DNA from: Motiliproteus sp965230185
GTDB taxonomy: Bacteria > Pseudomonadota > Gammaproteobacteria > Pseudomonadales > Balneatricaceae
NCBI GenBank assembly: GCA_965230185.1
Contig: OZ245995.1
Coordinates: 1,302,001 to 1,366,000, forward strand
DNA: 64,000 nt
Direction of reading: 5' to 3'
Shown piece by piece: positions 7,706-16,151 of this stretch (positions are counted from its first letter, which is position 1; each line of letters opens with the position of its first letter). A program made the position numbers and the translations under genes. The notes below the pieces were generated by a model, which made no database searches, was not told the DNA's origin, and saw only the letters and a program-made list of their open reading frames with translations.

Positions 7706-9043
7706 TTGGATTTAACTTTTTTGACATTGAGTTTCGTTTTTGGATTTTGCTTTTTTGCCTTTTTAGGTCTCAGATCTCTTAATGATCCATATTGGTTACT
7801 GATGCCGTCGACAGCTTTTGTTGGTGGCTTTGTCATGTCTTTCTATCTGGCTTTCGTTTTGTATGAGCTCTTTGTTCGGGAATATTACGATTATGTGTTC
7901 GTGTTAGACAGAGAATTTTGGCTGGGCAGTTTTTGTATTTTTGCTTTCTGTTGCTTTAATGCTGTTGGAAGAAGAGCTTTTTTGTATCGGAAAAAGTTAA
8001 AGATTGCAAAAATTCGGGGAGGTCTTATTAGTGAGTTGTTGAAAGATGTCTCCATAATAAGATTGAAGTACTTTCTTATTGTTACTTTTTTATTAGGTAG
8101 TGGCGTTTCTGCTGTTATTTTTTGGATATACGGAGGGGTTTTTCTCTTTGCTGAAAATCACCTTCTAAAGTCGGTGTACATTCCTGGTATGACTTGGCTT
8201 GGTATGATTAAGAATAATCTGATCTTTATCGTGTCGTTAACTCTTTCTCTCTGTCCTTTTTTGTCGAGAAAAAAATGGGTAAAGATATTCTGGATTTTGA
8301 TTGGGCTTTGCGCGTTGTTAGTTTTAGCGTTGTTTAATAGTCGTGGGATATTGCTTTTTTCTTTGTTGTGGGCTATGGCTCTAATATTTTTGTTTTTGCC
8401 TAAGGTTAAGAAGTATATTCCTTCCTTATTATTCGGAGTAGTGTTTTTATGGGCTGCTTTGGGTTATTTGCGTGTTAGTGAAGAGGGGAAGCAAAAAATC
8501 GAGGTGAATTACAGCTCTGTTTTGCAGTGGCAAGTTGTAAGTAACCTTTATCCCCCCGTGCTCAATTATTTTCGAATTAGAGACGTGGTTGGTGAGGAAG
8601 TTTATAGCGTAGACGTAAGTGTTAGAAACTATCTTGATCTGATTCCAAGCTATTTTCTCTCGCCGCTTGGGTTTTCTAAATCAAGCTTGGAAGGAAATAA
8701 TGAATATCTATTGTCTGGCTCTTCTGAATTTAAGTCATCCGGTGTTGCGGTTTCCTTCTGGGGTGAAGCGCGGCTCATGCATGGACCTTATGTAGTTGTT
8801 TTGCTATTTTCGCTGTTGGGATTATTTTATGCTTTTCTTGACACTTGTTTTATAAAGGCTGTTGCAAATTCAAGTGTGTACTTGTTATTGTTTCCGATGG
8901 TTTCGATTCTCACTCTATATGGAATGTATTATAATTTATTCTATACTCCGAGGCTTCTTGTTACTTATCTGGCGGTAAGTTTTCTCGGGATTTTGTTTTT
9001 TAAAAAAAGAAAATATGAGTGCCGGCAAAGGTTGGTTTATTGA
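7706..9043 (+). CDS. wzy: Wzy-like O-antigen/polysaccharide polymerase
   Basis: A 445-aa polytopic membrane protein with about 10-12 hydrophobic segments and a large periplasmic-type loop at about 260-340, the topology of Wzy polymerases that join flipped repeat units. Sequence is poorly conserved, as is normal for Wzy, so the call rests on topology and position next to Wzx. The first possible start is TTG 7706, preceded by AGAGG about 10 bases upstream. No ATG exists nearby in frame. It is the only polymerase candidate in the polysaccharide locus. An O-antigen ligase of similar topology is the main alternative. Confidence 0.65.
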   Translation: MDLTFLTLSFVFGFCFFAFLGLRSLNDPYWLLMPSTAFVGGFVMSFYLAFVLYELFVREYYDYVFVLDREFWLGSFCIFAFCCFNAVGRRAFLYRKKLKIAKIRGGLISELLKDVSIIRLKYFLIVTFLLGSGVSAVIFWIYGGVFLFAENHLLKSVYIPGMTWLGMIKNNLIFIVSLTLSLCPFLSRKKWVKIFWILIGLCALLVLALFNSRGILLFSLLWAMALIFLFLPKVKKYIPSLLFGVVFLWAALGYLRVSEEGKQKIEVNYSSVLQWQVVSNLYPPVLNYFRIRDVVGEEVYSVDVSVRNYLDLIPSYFLSPLGFSKSSLEGNNEYLLSGSSEFKSSGVAVSFWGEARLMHGPYVVVLLFSLLGLFYAFLDTCFIKAVANSSVYLLLFPMVSILTLYGMYYNLFYTPRLLVTYLAVSFLGILFFKKRKYECRQRLVY

Positions 9044-9066
9044 TAATGATTTCGGACACTCTGGTA

Positions 9067-9085
9067 ACCGTTGCTTAGCAACGGT
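9067..9085. repeat. hairpin between wzy and the GT26 gene
   Basis: ACCGTTGC and GCAACGGT form a perfect 8-bp stem with a TTA loop in the 117-bp gap after wzy. No T-tract follows, so it is not a standard intrinsic terminator. It may tune downstream expression or stabilise the upstream mRNA. Confidence 0.45.
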
Positions 9086-9160
9086 GGTTCGGGTACTCTG
9101 ACCTGTCCATTCGTAAGTGTGGCCTGGTTTTTGACTGGTTATATAAGTTTCGGTTTGTCT

Positions 9161-9895
9161 ATGTCTGAGTTTATTGAAATACAAGGGGTTAGCTATGTTA
9201 AGGGCGACTACCCCCAAGCAATAAGGTTGTTGTCTCAGGGCAGGCTCATGGTTGTTCCTGCTGCTCCGGCTCTGGCTACTATCGATGATGATAAGGAGTA
9301 TCATCAGGCGTTGCTTGATGCCGATTTCGCCATTCCCGATAGTGGGTTTATGCTATTGGTACTAAGACTATTTAAAAGGGTTTCGCTAAAAAAACTATCT
9401 GGGTTGGAGTTTCTTAGGAAGTTCTTAGGCGATAAGAATTTGGATCTCAATAAAAATCTTTTTCTAATTGATCCCAGTGCTGATGATCAGGCTGCAAATA
9501 GAGAGTATCTTAAATCGATCGGAATTGAACTCGGCGAGGGGGATTCTTATATTGCACCTTTCTATAAAGGTGACTATAAGGACTTTAAGTTGCTTGGAAT
9601 ACTCAATGAGCGCAGACCGAAGTTTATCATGATCAACTTGGGTGGAGGAGTTCAGGAAAAACTAGGAGCGTTTTTGAAGGCGAACCTTGATGAACCATCG
9701 GGGATCATTTGTACCGGGGCCGCGATCGCATTTTTAACGGGACGTCAAGCTCCTATCCCAGATATTGTGGATAAGCTATACCTTGGGTGGTTTTATAGGT
9801 GTGTATCTGATTATCGTGTGTTTGTCCCACGTTATTTATCGGCTTTTAGGCTTTTTGGTAAACTATTGAAGGAAGAAGTTAGGAGAGACGTATGA
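9161..9895 (+). CDS. WecG/TagA/CpsF-family glycosyltransferase (GT26)
   Basis: The 244-aa product matches the GT26 pattern. It shows the aspartate segment FAIPDSGFMLLVL followed by LSGLEFL near residues 60-90, then INLGGGVQEKLGAF, then ICTGAAIAFLTGRQ and a C-terminal LGWFYRCVSDYRVFVPRYL. Members transfer ManNAc, ManNAcA or glucose onto polyprenyl-linked acceptors at the membrane. The ORF extends upstream to 9071, but ATG 9161 is where family similarity begins, and the upstream part reads as non-coding hairpin DNA. The stop overlaps the epimerase start by 4 bp. UDP-ManNAcA made by WecB/WecC further on could be its donor, as for WecG, but this is inference. Confidence 0.8.
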   Translation: MSEFIEIQGVSYVKGDYPQAIRLLSQGRLMVVPAAPALATIDDDKEYHQALLDADFAIPDSGFMLLVLRLFKRVSLKKLSGLEFLRKFLGDKNLDLNKNLFLIDPSADDQAANREYLKSIGIELGEGDSYIAPFYKGDYKDFKLLGILNERRPKFIMINLGGGVQEKLGAFLKANLDEPSGIICTGAAIAFLTGRQAPIPDIVDKLYLGWFYRCVSDYRVFVPRYLSAFRLFGKLLKEEVRRDV

Positions 9896-10857
9896 AAACC
9901 GCAGTTGTTTGTGGGGCAGGTGGCTTTATCGGTAGTCATTTGGTTAAGCGTTTAAAAAAGGATGGTTTTTGGGTTCGAGGAGTTGACCTTAAATTTCCAG
10001 AGTTCAATGAAACCCAAGCAGACGATTTTATTAAAGCAGATTTGAGGGATCCAAGTGTATGCAAGGAGGTTTTCAATCAACCGTTTGATGAGGTATATCA
10101 ACTAGCTGCAGACATGGGGGGGGCGGGGTTTGTATTCACCGGTGAGAACGATGCCGATATAATGCATAACTCAGCACTGATAAATCTCAATGTACTGGAA
10201 GCATGTCATCGTCGTAATATTAAGCGAGTTTTTTACTCTTCTTCGGCTTGCATGTACCCAGAACATAATCAGCTTGATCCTAACAATCCTTTGTGTTCTG
10301 AAGATTCAGCTTATCCAGCAAACCCTGATAGCGAATATGGTTGGGAAAAACTGTTTAGTGAGCGTTTATATCTCGCTTTTGGACGGAATTATGGAATGGA
10401 GGTTCGAGTCGCACGCTTCCATAATATTTTTGGAGAAGAAGGCACTTGGGACGGGGGCCGTGAAAAAGCGCCTGCTGCTTTCTGTAGAAAAGTTGCAATG
10501 GCCAAAGATGGTGGTGAAATAGAAATGTGGGGAGATGGAGAACAGACCAGATCATTCCTACATGTCGATGAGTGTGTCGAAGGGGTCTTGCGTTTAATGA
10601 GATCTGATTGGGAGGGACCTGTTAATATTGGTTCTGAAGAGATGGTTTCTATTAATGAGCTGGCGAAGATGGTTATGACCATTGCGGGAAAAGATATTTC
10701 CATAAAGCACATTCCTGGGCCGTTAGGAGTCAGGGGTAGAAACTCAGATAATAAACTTATTAAAGAAAAGTTGGGCTGGCAGCCAGCTGAGCCACTTGTT
10801 TCTGGTCTGAAGAGGACATACGACTGGATCCTCTCGGAAGTGGAAAGGACTAAGTAG
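9892..10857 (+). CDS. GDP-mannose 3,5-epimerase-like enzyme
   Basis: An extended short-chain dehydrogenase/epimerase of 321 aa. The NAD site is GAGGFIGSH at 8-16. The rest matches the GDP-mannose 3,5-epimerase signature known from plants: AADMGGAGF, FYSSSACMYPE, DSEYGWEK, RFHNIFG, and GGREKAPAAFCRK. Cys120, Tyr149, Lys153, Lys192 and Arg281 fall at the same mutual spacings as the plant catalytic set that I recall (Cys145, Tyr174, Lys178, Lys217, Arg306). The product would be GDP-L-galactose (or GDP-L-gulose), and ManC at 13340 would supply GDP-mannose. It overlaps the GT26 gene by 4 bp and is the last gene before a strong hairpin. A run of eight G lies at 10116-10123. Confidence 0.82.
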   Translation: MKTAVVCGAGGFIGSHLVKRLKKDGFWVRGVDLKFPEFNETQADDFIKADLRDPSVCKEVFNQPFDEVYQLAADMGGAGFVFTGENDADIMHNSALINLNVLEACHRRNIKRVFYSSSACMYPEHNQLDPNNPLCSEDSAYPANPDSEYGWEKLFSERLYLAFGRNYGMEVRVARFHNIFGEEGTWDGGREKAPAAFCRKVAMAKDGGEIEMWGDGEQTRSFLHVDECVEGVLRLMRSDWEGPVNIGSEEMVSINELAKMVMTIAGKDISIKHIPGPLGVRGRNSDNKLIKEKLGWQPAEPLVSGLKRTYDWILSEVERTK

Positions 10858-10971
10858 CAAAAGGAGTTGGCGAATTGCATATCGGAGTTTTGTGCTTCGC
10901 TCAGAGAAGGCTATTGAATACGATGCTTATCTTGAGTTGTTGGCTTTTATTAAGTAGGCATTAGTTTTTGG
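10858..10971 (+). other. possible 3' remnant of a lost gene
   Basis: After the epimerase stop, one + frame ending in TAG at 10955-10957 reads like the end of a protein (for example RSEKAIEYDAYLELLAFIK). It has no start codon or upstream domain of its own in the window. It may be the tail left when a gene was deleted from the locus, or chance. I cannot name a family. Confidence 0.25.
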
Positions 10972-11008
10972 AGCCTACATGCTGGTTACCTCGGCATGTA
11001 GGCTTGTT
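10972..11008 (+). terminator. strong hairpin, probable terminator of the left block
   Basis: AGCCTACATGC and GCATGTAGGCT form a perfect 11-bp stem (10972-10982 with 10994-11004) with an 11-base loop, followed by a modestly T-rich TTGTTTATT. It lies about 115 bp after the epimerase stop and separates the nonulosonate/Wzx/Wzy block from the WcaJ block. The weak U-tract leaves some doubt. Confidence 0.65.
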
Positions 11009-11456
11009 TATTATCGCTTTGCTCGGTTTCAATGACCAGGTTTTTGCCCTTAGGATGATGCAGATGGATTTTGTTTAATATTCGGGCTGATTTCGAGGAA
11101 CTTCAGGTTGCGTAAATAGATGGTCAGCATATTGGCTTCACTATTTGATGGTTTCTCTCAAATAACTGGGTTTCAGGATTTGAGAGTGACAGTATTCTGT
11201 ATTCCCGTTGGTTTTTGCTTGGTTGTTTTATTGTATTTTTGTTGTTAGCCCATAATCAATAAGTGAGGAAGAAGCACGTTAACACTTGGTTTCAGGTGGA
11301 GTTGTGGTTTGATCTAGTGCGGATCATGTTGAGAGCAACTGTGGGTTGTCTTTAACAGTATTTTTAGTTGTCTATTTCTGTTTTGTTAGGCTTAATCGTA
11401 GATATCTGGTGCTGTTTTTGTTGCGCTACAATACAAATGTTTATTAAAGAAATTCA
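11009..11456. other. non-coding stretch upstream of the initiating transferase
   Basis: No credible gene is seen in either strand. It contains an inverted repeat, CTCTCAAAT at 11155-11163 with ATTTGAGAG at 11178-11186. A TACAAT at 11427-11432 is a possible -10 element about 25 bases before the wcaJ start, without a convincing -35. I did not find a JUMPStart/ops element. The stretch probably carries the promoter of the second polysaccharide block. Confidence 0.45.
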
Positions 11457-12866
11457 ATGAAATACTCCGGTTTTTTAAAAGAACACTCTCAATTGTTAAT
11501 GTGGTCATTGCGAGTTCAGGACTGGTTAGTCCTTGTTTTGTCGGGCTGGGTCGCCATGGGGCTGGCTATTGATACTTGGACATTCCATCGAGCGTATACC
11601 ATTGCTATTGTTGTGGGCTCTTTGGCCTCGTTTTCCGTCTATCCCTTCTTGTCCGTGTATCGGGCTTGGCGGGGGGCTACGAAGATGGAGGAAGTGCGCA
11701 CGCTTTTTTTTGCTTGGACTTCTCTATTTGCTTGCCTTGCCCTTCTTTCAGTATTGACTAAAACATCTGCTGACTATTCCCGAATCTGGTTTGGTACTTG
11801 GTACATGATAGGTCTAGTAGGACTGGTTGTTTCCAGGCTGTTACTCCGATCATTACTGGCCTATATCCGAGAGAATGGTCTTAATACTCGACGTATAGTT
11901 ATCGTGGGCGCCTCACAGTTGGGTCAGCGGGTAGCAACGACTCTCAAACAGGAGCGTTGGACCGGGCTTCAGTTAGAAGGGTTTTTTACCGATGTAAAGG
12001 ATGTTTCTCTTGCAGCTTATTTAGACGATACGCCTATATTAGGGAAGCTTGCAGAATGCCCTGATTACGTAAGAAACAATGGCGTAGATCAGGTTTGGAT
12101 AGCGCTTTCGCTGGCAAAAGAAGCTGAGATGAAACAGCTCTTTGAGAAAATGGATGATATTCCCGTTGAGATTCGTTTCGTTCCGGATATTTTCGGATTT
12201 CAACTACTTAACCATTCCATGAGTGAAATTGCTGGGATGCCGGTGATTAACCTATCGGCTTCACCAATGGATGGCATCCACCGAATCCTAAAAGCAATAG
12301 AGGACCGTGTGCTTGCAGCCGTTATTTTGGGGCTGATCAGTCCCTTATTGATAGCCATTACGATCGCGATAAGAAGCACCTCTCCGGGACCGGCCATCTT
12401 TAAACAACGTCGCTATGGAATTAATGGTGAAGAAATCAAGGTATATAAATTCCGCTCTATGAATGTACAGGATAATGGGGCTGTTGTTCAGCAAGCGCAA
12501 AAAAATGATGTTCGGATCACACCTTTAGGTGCTTTTTTACGCCGGACTTCGTTAGACGAACTACCGCAGTTCTTTAATGTACTGCAAGGCCGTATGTCCA
12601 TTGTTGGCCCTAGACCCCACGCTGTAGCTCATAATGAGGAATATAAAGGGTTGATTGGTGGCTATATGAAGCGGCATCTGGTTAAGCCCGGTATTACAGG
12701 ATGGGCTCAAATAAATGGCTGGCGGGGTGAAACAGATACCTTGGATAAGATGGAAAAGAGAGTCGAATATGATCTCTATTATATTGAGAACTGGTCGTTG
12801 TGGTTCGATCTTAAGATAATTTTTCTGACTGTTTTTAAAGGGTTTGTGCATAGGAATGCATATTGA
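11457..12866 (+). CDS. wcaJ: WcaJ-type undecaprenyl-phosphate sugar-1-phosphate transferase
   Basis: A 469-aa polyprenyl glycosylphosphotransferase that starts repeat-unit synthesis by transferring a sugar-1-phosphate, often glucose-1-P, to undecaprenyl phosphate. The N-terminal half has about four membrane helices and a CoA-binding-like domain (VIVGASQLGQ near 148). A further hydrophobic segment at about 285-305 leads to the catalytic domain: KQRRYGINGEEIKVYKFRSM, then DELPQFFNVLQGRMSIVGPRP, then KPGITGWAQINGWRGETDT. All bacterial-sugar-transferase motifs are present. It is preceded by 600 bp without genes and is the first gene of its transcription unit. The WbpL-type enzyme at 33090 is a second initiating transferase, so this one probably primes a different glycan. 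Sugar specificity (Glc or Gal) is not predictable. Confidence 0.9.
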   Translation: MKYSGFLKEHSQLLMWSLRVQDWLVLVLSGWVAMGLAIDTWTFHRAYTIAIVVGSLASFSVYPFLSVYRAWRGATKMEEVRTLFFAWTSLFACLALLSVLTKTSADYSRIWFGTWYMIGLVGLVVSRLLLRSLLAYIRENGLNTRRIVIVGASQLGQRVATTLKQERWTGLQLEGFFTDVKDVSLAAYLDDTPILGKLAECPDYVRNNGVDQVWIALSLAKEAEMKQLFEKMDDIPVEIRFVPDIFGFQLLNHSMSEIAGMPVINLSASPMDGIHRILKAIEDRVLAAVILGLISPLLIAITIAIRSTSPGPAIFKQRRYGINGEEIKVYKFRSMNVQDNGAVVQQAQKNDVRITPLGAFLRRTSLDELPQFFNVLQGRMSIVGPRPHAVAHNEEYKGLIGGYMKRHLVKPGITGWAQINGWRGETDTLDKMEKRVEYDLYYIENWSLWFDLKIIFLTVFKGFVHRNAY

Positions 12867-13339
12867 CTCCGCTCCTTAGCTTTTTCTTCCTCTACAAGCA
12901 GAGAGGCCATTATCCTAATCGCATCTAAATGTGTAACGGTTCTCGCGCTTAGAAAACTGCGAATAAGTGCAGTGTCTTCTCTGCGGGCTATAAAGCGGCC
13001 AGATGCACGAAATGCAGAGCAGTGAAACATCTGGACCTTTTCAAACTGTCTGACAAAGCAGATGGCCGTTCCAGAGCTCGCCCTTTGAGGCTTTCAGGGC
13101 GATCAGATCTCAGTGTTACCGATTTTCGACAGACAACCAGTATGTCTGTAATTGTTGCCTTGATCTCTGATTGTTCTGAAAAACAGAGGCGCAAGGGACT
13201 TGATGGCAGGTTCCCTAAGTGTCATGCGTAGATCATGATTCATGCATTTCATTTTGAATTGAATGTGCCATCACCATGGTGTGCCGTGCTAATCTTAGCC
13301 TAGTTTAAATTTTGTACTCTGATTGGGGTTTAAAAGGAG
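12867..13339. other. 473-bp gap between wcaJ and manC without a clear gene
   Basis: Short open frames exist on both strands (about 69-83 codons), but none has a ribosome-binding site with a recognisable product, and they overlap one another. The DNA is richer in G+C than the flanking gap at 11009-11456 and might be the decayed remains of a gene or mobile element. Nothing definite can be said beyond that. A purine-rich AAAAGGAG at 13332-13339 leads into manC. Confidence 0.4.
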
Positions 13340-14776
13340 ATGACCGAGGAGATGGGCAACCAGAAACTTCTACCAGTGATAATGTCCGGTGGATCAGGAA
13401 CACGGTTATGGCCGGCTTCTCGTAGCAGCTGTCCTAAGCAATTTTTGCCTTTAGTGAACGGTACTTCGATGATTCAGGATACCGTACAGCGGCTAGATAA
13501 GTTGAAGGGGGCGCTCTCCCCGCTGATTATTTGCAACGATTCTCATCGCTTTCTGGTGGCAGAACAGTTACGTCAGATCGACCAGGATCACAATGGCATC
13601 ATTCTGGAACCGGCAGGCCGAAATACTGCTCCCGCTGTCGCATTAGCTGCAATACATGCAATGCGTAGTGGTAATGATCCATTATTACTGGTACTGGCAG
13701 CAGATCATGTTATTCAAGACCGTGCCGCATTCCATTGTGCCATCGACTCTGCTCGCCTGGCTGCTTATTCCGGCAGCCTTGTGACCTTTGGAATAGTGCC
13801 CACACATGCAGAGACAGGATACGGCTATATTCGCGCCCGTGTAGGGGGAAAGGAAGATCATAGTTTGCCTGTTTCTGAGTTTGTGGAAAAACCAGAGTTA
13901 GAAACTGCTCGGGAGTATGTGAACTCAGGAGAGTATTACTGGAACAGTGGAATGTTTTTGTTTTCTGCTTCCCGATATCTGGAAGAGCTTAATAAATTCA
14001 GTCCGGATATTCTTAAAGCTTGTAGTGAGGCTCTGGACAAAGAACACTCGGATCTGGACTTTATCCGACTTGATGAGAAAGCGTTTGCGGCATGCCCGGA
14101 TGATTCCATCGACTACGCGGTGATGGAAAAAACAAAGGCAGCTCGAGTAGTTCCGCTGGACGCAGGCTGGAGTGACGTTGGTGCGTGGTCGGCACTATGG
14201 GAAGTTTCCGATAAAGATGACAGTGGTAACGTACTGAAAGGCGATGTGGTTGTTTCTGAAGTCAAAGACAGTTACCTGAACTCTTCCTCCCGGCTTATTG
14301 GTGTTGTTGGAGTCGATAATTTGGTGGTAGTGGAGACTCCAGACGCGGTTCTGGTGGCAGATAAAGATCGAGTGCAGGAGGTCAAGCAGATAGTAAACGA
14401 GCTAAAAGCAGTTCAGCGGAAGGAAACTGTTGACCAGGTCGAGGTCTATCGCCCATGGGGAAGCTACCAGTCCATTGACGATGGTGAGCGATTTCAGGTC
14501 AAGCACATCCGAGTAAAGCCCGGAGAAAAGCTGTCACTACAAAAGCACCATCATCGAGCTGAGCACTGGATCGTCGTTCAGGGAACTGCAAAGGTAACTC
14601 GGGGTGAAGAAACATTCCTGATCAGTGAAAATCAGTCCACTTATATTCCGATTGGCGATGTTCATCGTCTGGAAAATCCGGGTAAGATTCCTCTGGATCT
14701 GATTGAGGTACAGACTGGTAGCTATCTTGGAGAGGATGACATTGTCCGGCTGGAAGATACTTATGGCCGTAAGTGA
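13340..14776 (+). CDS. manC: mannose-1-phosphate guanylyltransferase / mannose-6-phosphate isomerase
   Basis: A bifunctional ManC/AlgA-type enzyme of 478 aa that makes GDP-mannose and may also interconvert fructose-6-P and mannose-6-P. The N-terminal nucleotidyltransferase domain shows MSGGSGTRLWPASR and KQFLPL, with FVEKPE and WNSGMFLF further on. The C-terminal cupin (about 365-478) shows VYRPWGSYQSID, HHHRAEHWIVVQGTA and IPIGDVHRLENPG. Start choice is uncertain: ATG 13340 directly abuts AAAAGGAG, while ATG 13352 abuts GAGGAG and lies 12 bases from the first purine run. GDP-mannose could be used directly or by the GDP-mannose 3,5-epimerase at 9892. No phosphomannomutase gene is in view. Confidence 0.93.
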   Translation: MTEEMGNQKLLPVIMSGGSGTRLWPASRSSCPKQFLPLVNGTSMIQDTVQRLDKLKGALSPLIICNDSHRFLVAEQLRQIDQDHNGIILEPAGRNTAPAVALAAIHAMRSGNDPLLLVLAADHVIQDRAAFHCAIDSARLAAYSGSLVTFGIVPTHAETGYGYIRARVGGKEDHSLPVSEFVEKPELETAREYVNSGEYYWNSGMFLFSASRYLEELNKFSPDILKACSEALDKEHSDLDFIRLDEKAFAACPDDSIDYAVMEKTKAARVVPLDAGWSDVGAWSALWEVSDKDDSGNVLKGDVVVSEVKDSYLNSSSRLIGVVGVDNLVVVETPDAVLVADKDRVQEVKQIVNELKAVQRKETVDQVEVYRPWGSYQSIDDGERFQVKHIRVKPGEKLSLQKHHHRAEHWIVVQGTAKVTRGEETFLISENQSTYIPIGDVHRLENPGKIPLDLIEVQTGSYLGEDDIVRLEDTYGRK

Positions 14777-14924
14777 GGGCGCGTTCGCTAACAAAAGTGG
14801 GCTAATGCACGCAAAAGTTCGGGACCGCGATGGATGGGCTGAAAGTGTTATTTATGGATTCGAATAGAGTAATTTTGGCTGATTTTTATTCCTCGATCAT
14901 GAAGACAGCGAGAGGATCCCATTT

Positions 14925-16058
14925 ATGAAGCAGATGAAACTGCTTCTTGTATTCGGTACGCGCCCTGAGGCCATTAAAATGGCTCCTCTCGTCAAAGAGC
15001 TGATCAGTCATCCGGCGTTTGATGCTCGTGTCTGCGTGACGGCTCAACATCGGGAGATGCTGGATCAGGTGCTGGATCTGTTTAATATACAGCCGGATTT
15101 TGATCTTAATCTGATGAAAGCAGGACAGACTCTCAGCGATATCACCTGCTCTGTATTGAAAGGGCTGGAGTCGGTATTCAGTGACTTTCTTCCCGATCGA
15201 ATCCTGGTTCACGGGGATACTACGACTACCCTTGCCAGTAGTCTGGCTGCTTACTATCACAAGATACCGGTTGGACATGTAGAAGCCGGGTTACGAACCG
15301 GTAATATCTATTCACCCTGGCCCGAAGAGATTAATCGTAAGTTGACGAGTAGTATTACCGATCTGCATTTTGCCCCGACAGACAGATCCCGACAGAACCT
15401 GGTAAGTGAAGGTTGCAGCGAAGCTCAGATATACGTGACCGGCAATACGGTGATTGATGCGCTGCTATATGTTAACCGCAAAATCGAGTCAGATAAGTCT
15501 TTTCGAGGCGCTTTCACAGATCGCTTTGATTATCTCAATCCTGACAAAAAGCTGATATTGGTGACGGGTCACCGGCGAGAAAGTTTTGGTGCAGGGTTTG
15601 AGAATATCTGTAGGGCGTTGGCCACTCTTTCTGAAAGGGATGACGTTCAGATTCTTTACCCTGTCCATTTGAACCCCAATGTCCAGGAGCCAGTCAATCG
15701 AATTCTAGGCGAAAATAGCAACGTTATTCTGATCTCTCCGCAGGACTATTTGCCTTTTGTCTACCTTATGGGACGTTCCTGTTTGATACTCACTGATTCG
15801 GGTGGAATCCAGGAGGAGGCTCCTTCGCTCGGTAAACCGGTGCTTGTTATGCGTGATACTACTGAACGTCCCGAGGCGGTGGACGCAGGGACCGTGTTGC
15901 TGGTGGGTTCCAGCTATAAACGAATCGTTGAAGAAACTAGCCGGTTACTGGATGATGATGACCTGTATCGAAGGATGAGCATTGCGCATAACCCCTACGG
16001 TGATGGCCTGGCCTGCGAGCGGATCGTTAAAGCACTGGAATCGCTGGTGCAGATTTAA
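14925..16058 (+). CDS. wecB: UDP-N-acetylglucosamine 2-epimerase (non-hydrolysing)
   Basis: This cytoplasmic enzyme interconverts UDP-GlcNAc and UDP-ManNAc. The 377-aa protein shows the family's FGTRPEAIKMAPLV at the N-terminus, VHGDTTTTLASSLAAYY, GHVEAGLRTGNIYSPWPEE with the acidic catalytic residues, TGHRRESFG with the catalytic His, and TDSGGIQEEAPSLGKPVLVMR in the UDP-binding half. GAGAGGAT lies about nine bases before ATG 14925. It is followed after 93 bp by wecC, which consumes its product, making a two-step route to UDP-ManNAcA. Confidence 0.95.
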   Translation: MKQMKLLLVFGTRPEAIKMAPLVKELISHPAFDARVCVTAQHREMLDQVLDLFNIQPDFDLNLMKAGQTLSDITCSVLKGLESVFSDFLPDRILVHGDTTTTLASSLAAYYHKIPVGHVEAGLRTGNIYSPWPEEINRKLTSSITDLHFAPTDRSRQNLVSEGCSEAQIYVTGNTVIDALLYVNRKIESDKSFRGAFTDRFDYLNPDKKLILVTGHRRESFGAGFENICRALATLSERDDVQILYPVHLNPNVQEPVNRILGENSNVILISPQDYLPFVYLMGRSCLILTDSGGIQEEAPSLGKPVLVMRDTTERPEAVDAGTVLLVGSSYKRIVEETSRLLDDDDLYRRMSIAHNPYGDGLACERIVKALESLVQI

Positions 16059-16151
16059 TTACGAGTAGTTCAGTCCTTGAGGGAAAAGTAACGTCCTGCA
16101 TATGCTTGTCAAGGTATAGGGCGGCTTAAACGAATTAGGTAAGGGATACAA

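Noticed and set aside
8936..9304. 122-codon reverse open frame across the wzy/GT26 junction
   Set aside because: It covers the ends of two well-supported forward genes and a hairpin, and its translation shows no domain.
11009..11456. Search for a JUMPStart/ops element before the WcaJ block
   Set aside because: No GGCGGTAG-type core was found there, so RfaH-dependent control is not supported.
12779..13231. Short frames on both strands after wcaJ that might be small genes
   Set aside because: They overlap each other and the end of wcaJ, have no ribosome-binding sites, and show no recognisable domain. The region is listed only as a gap.
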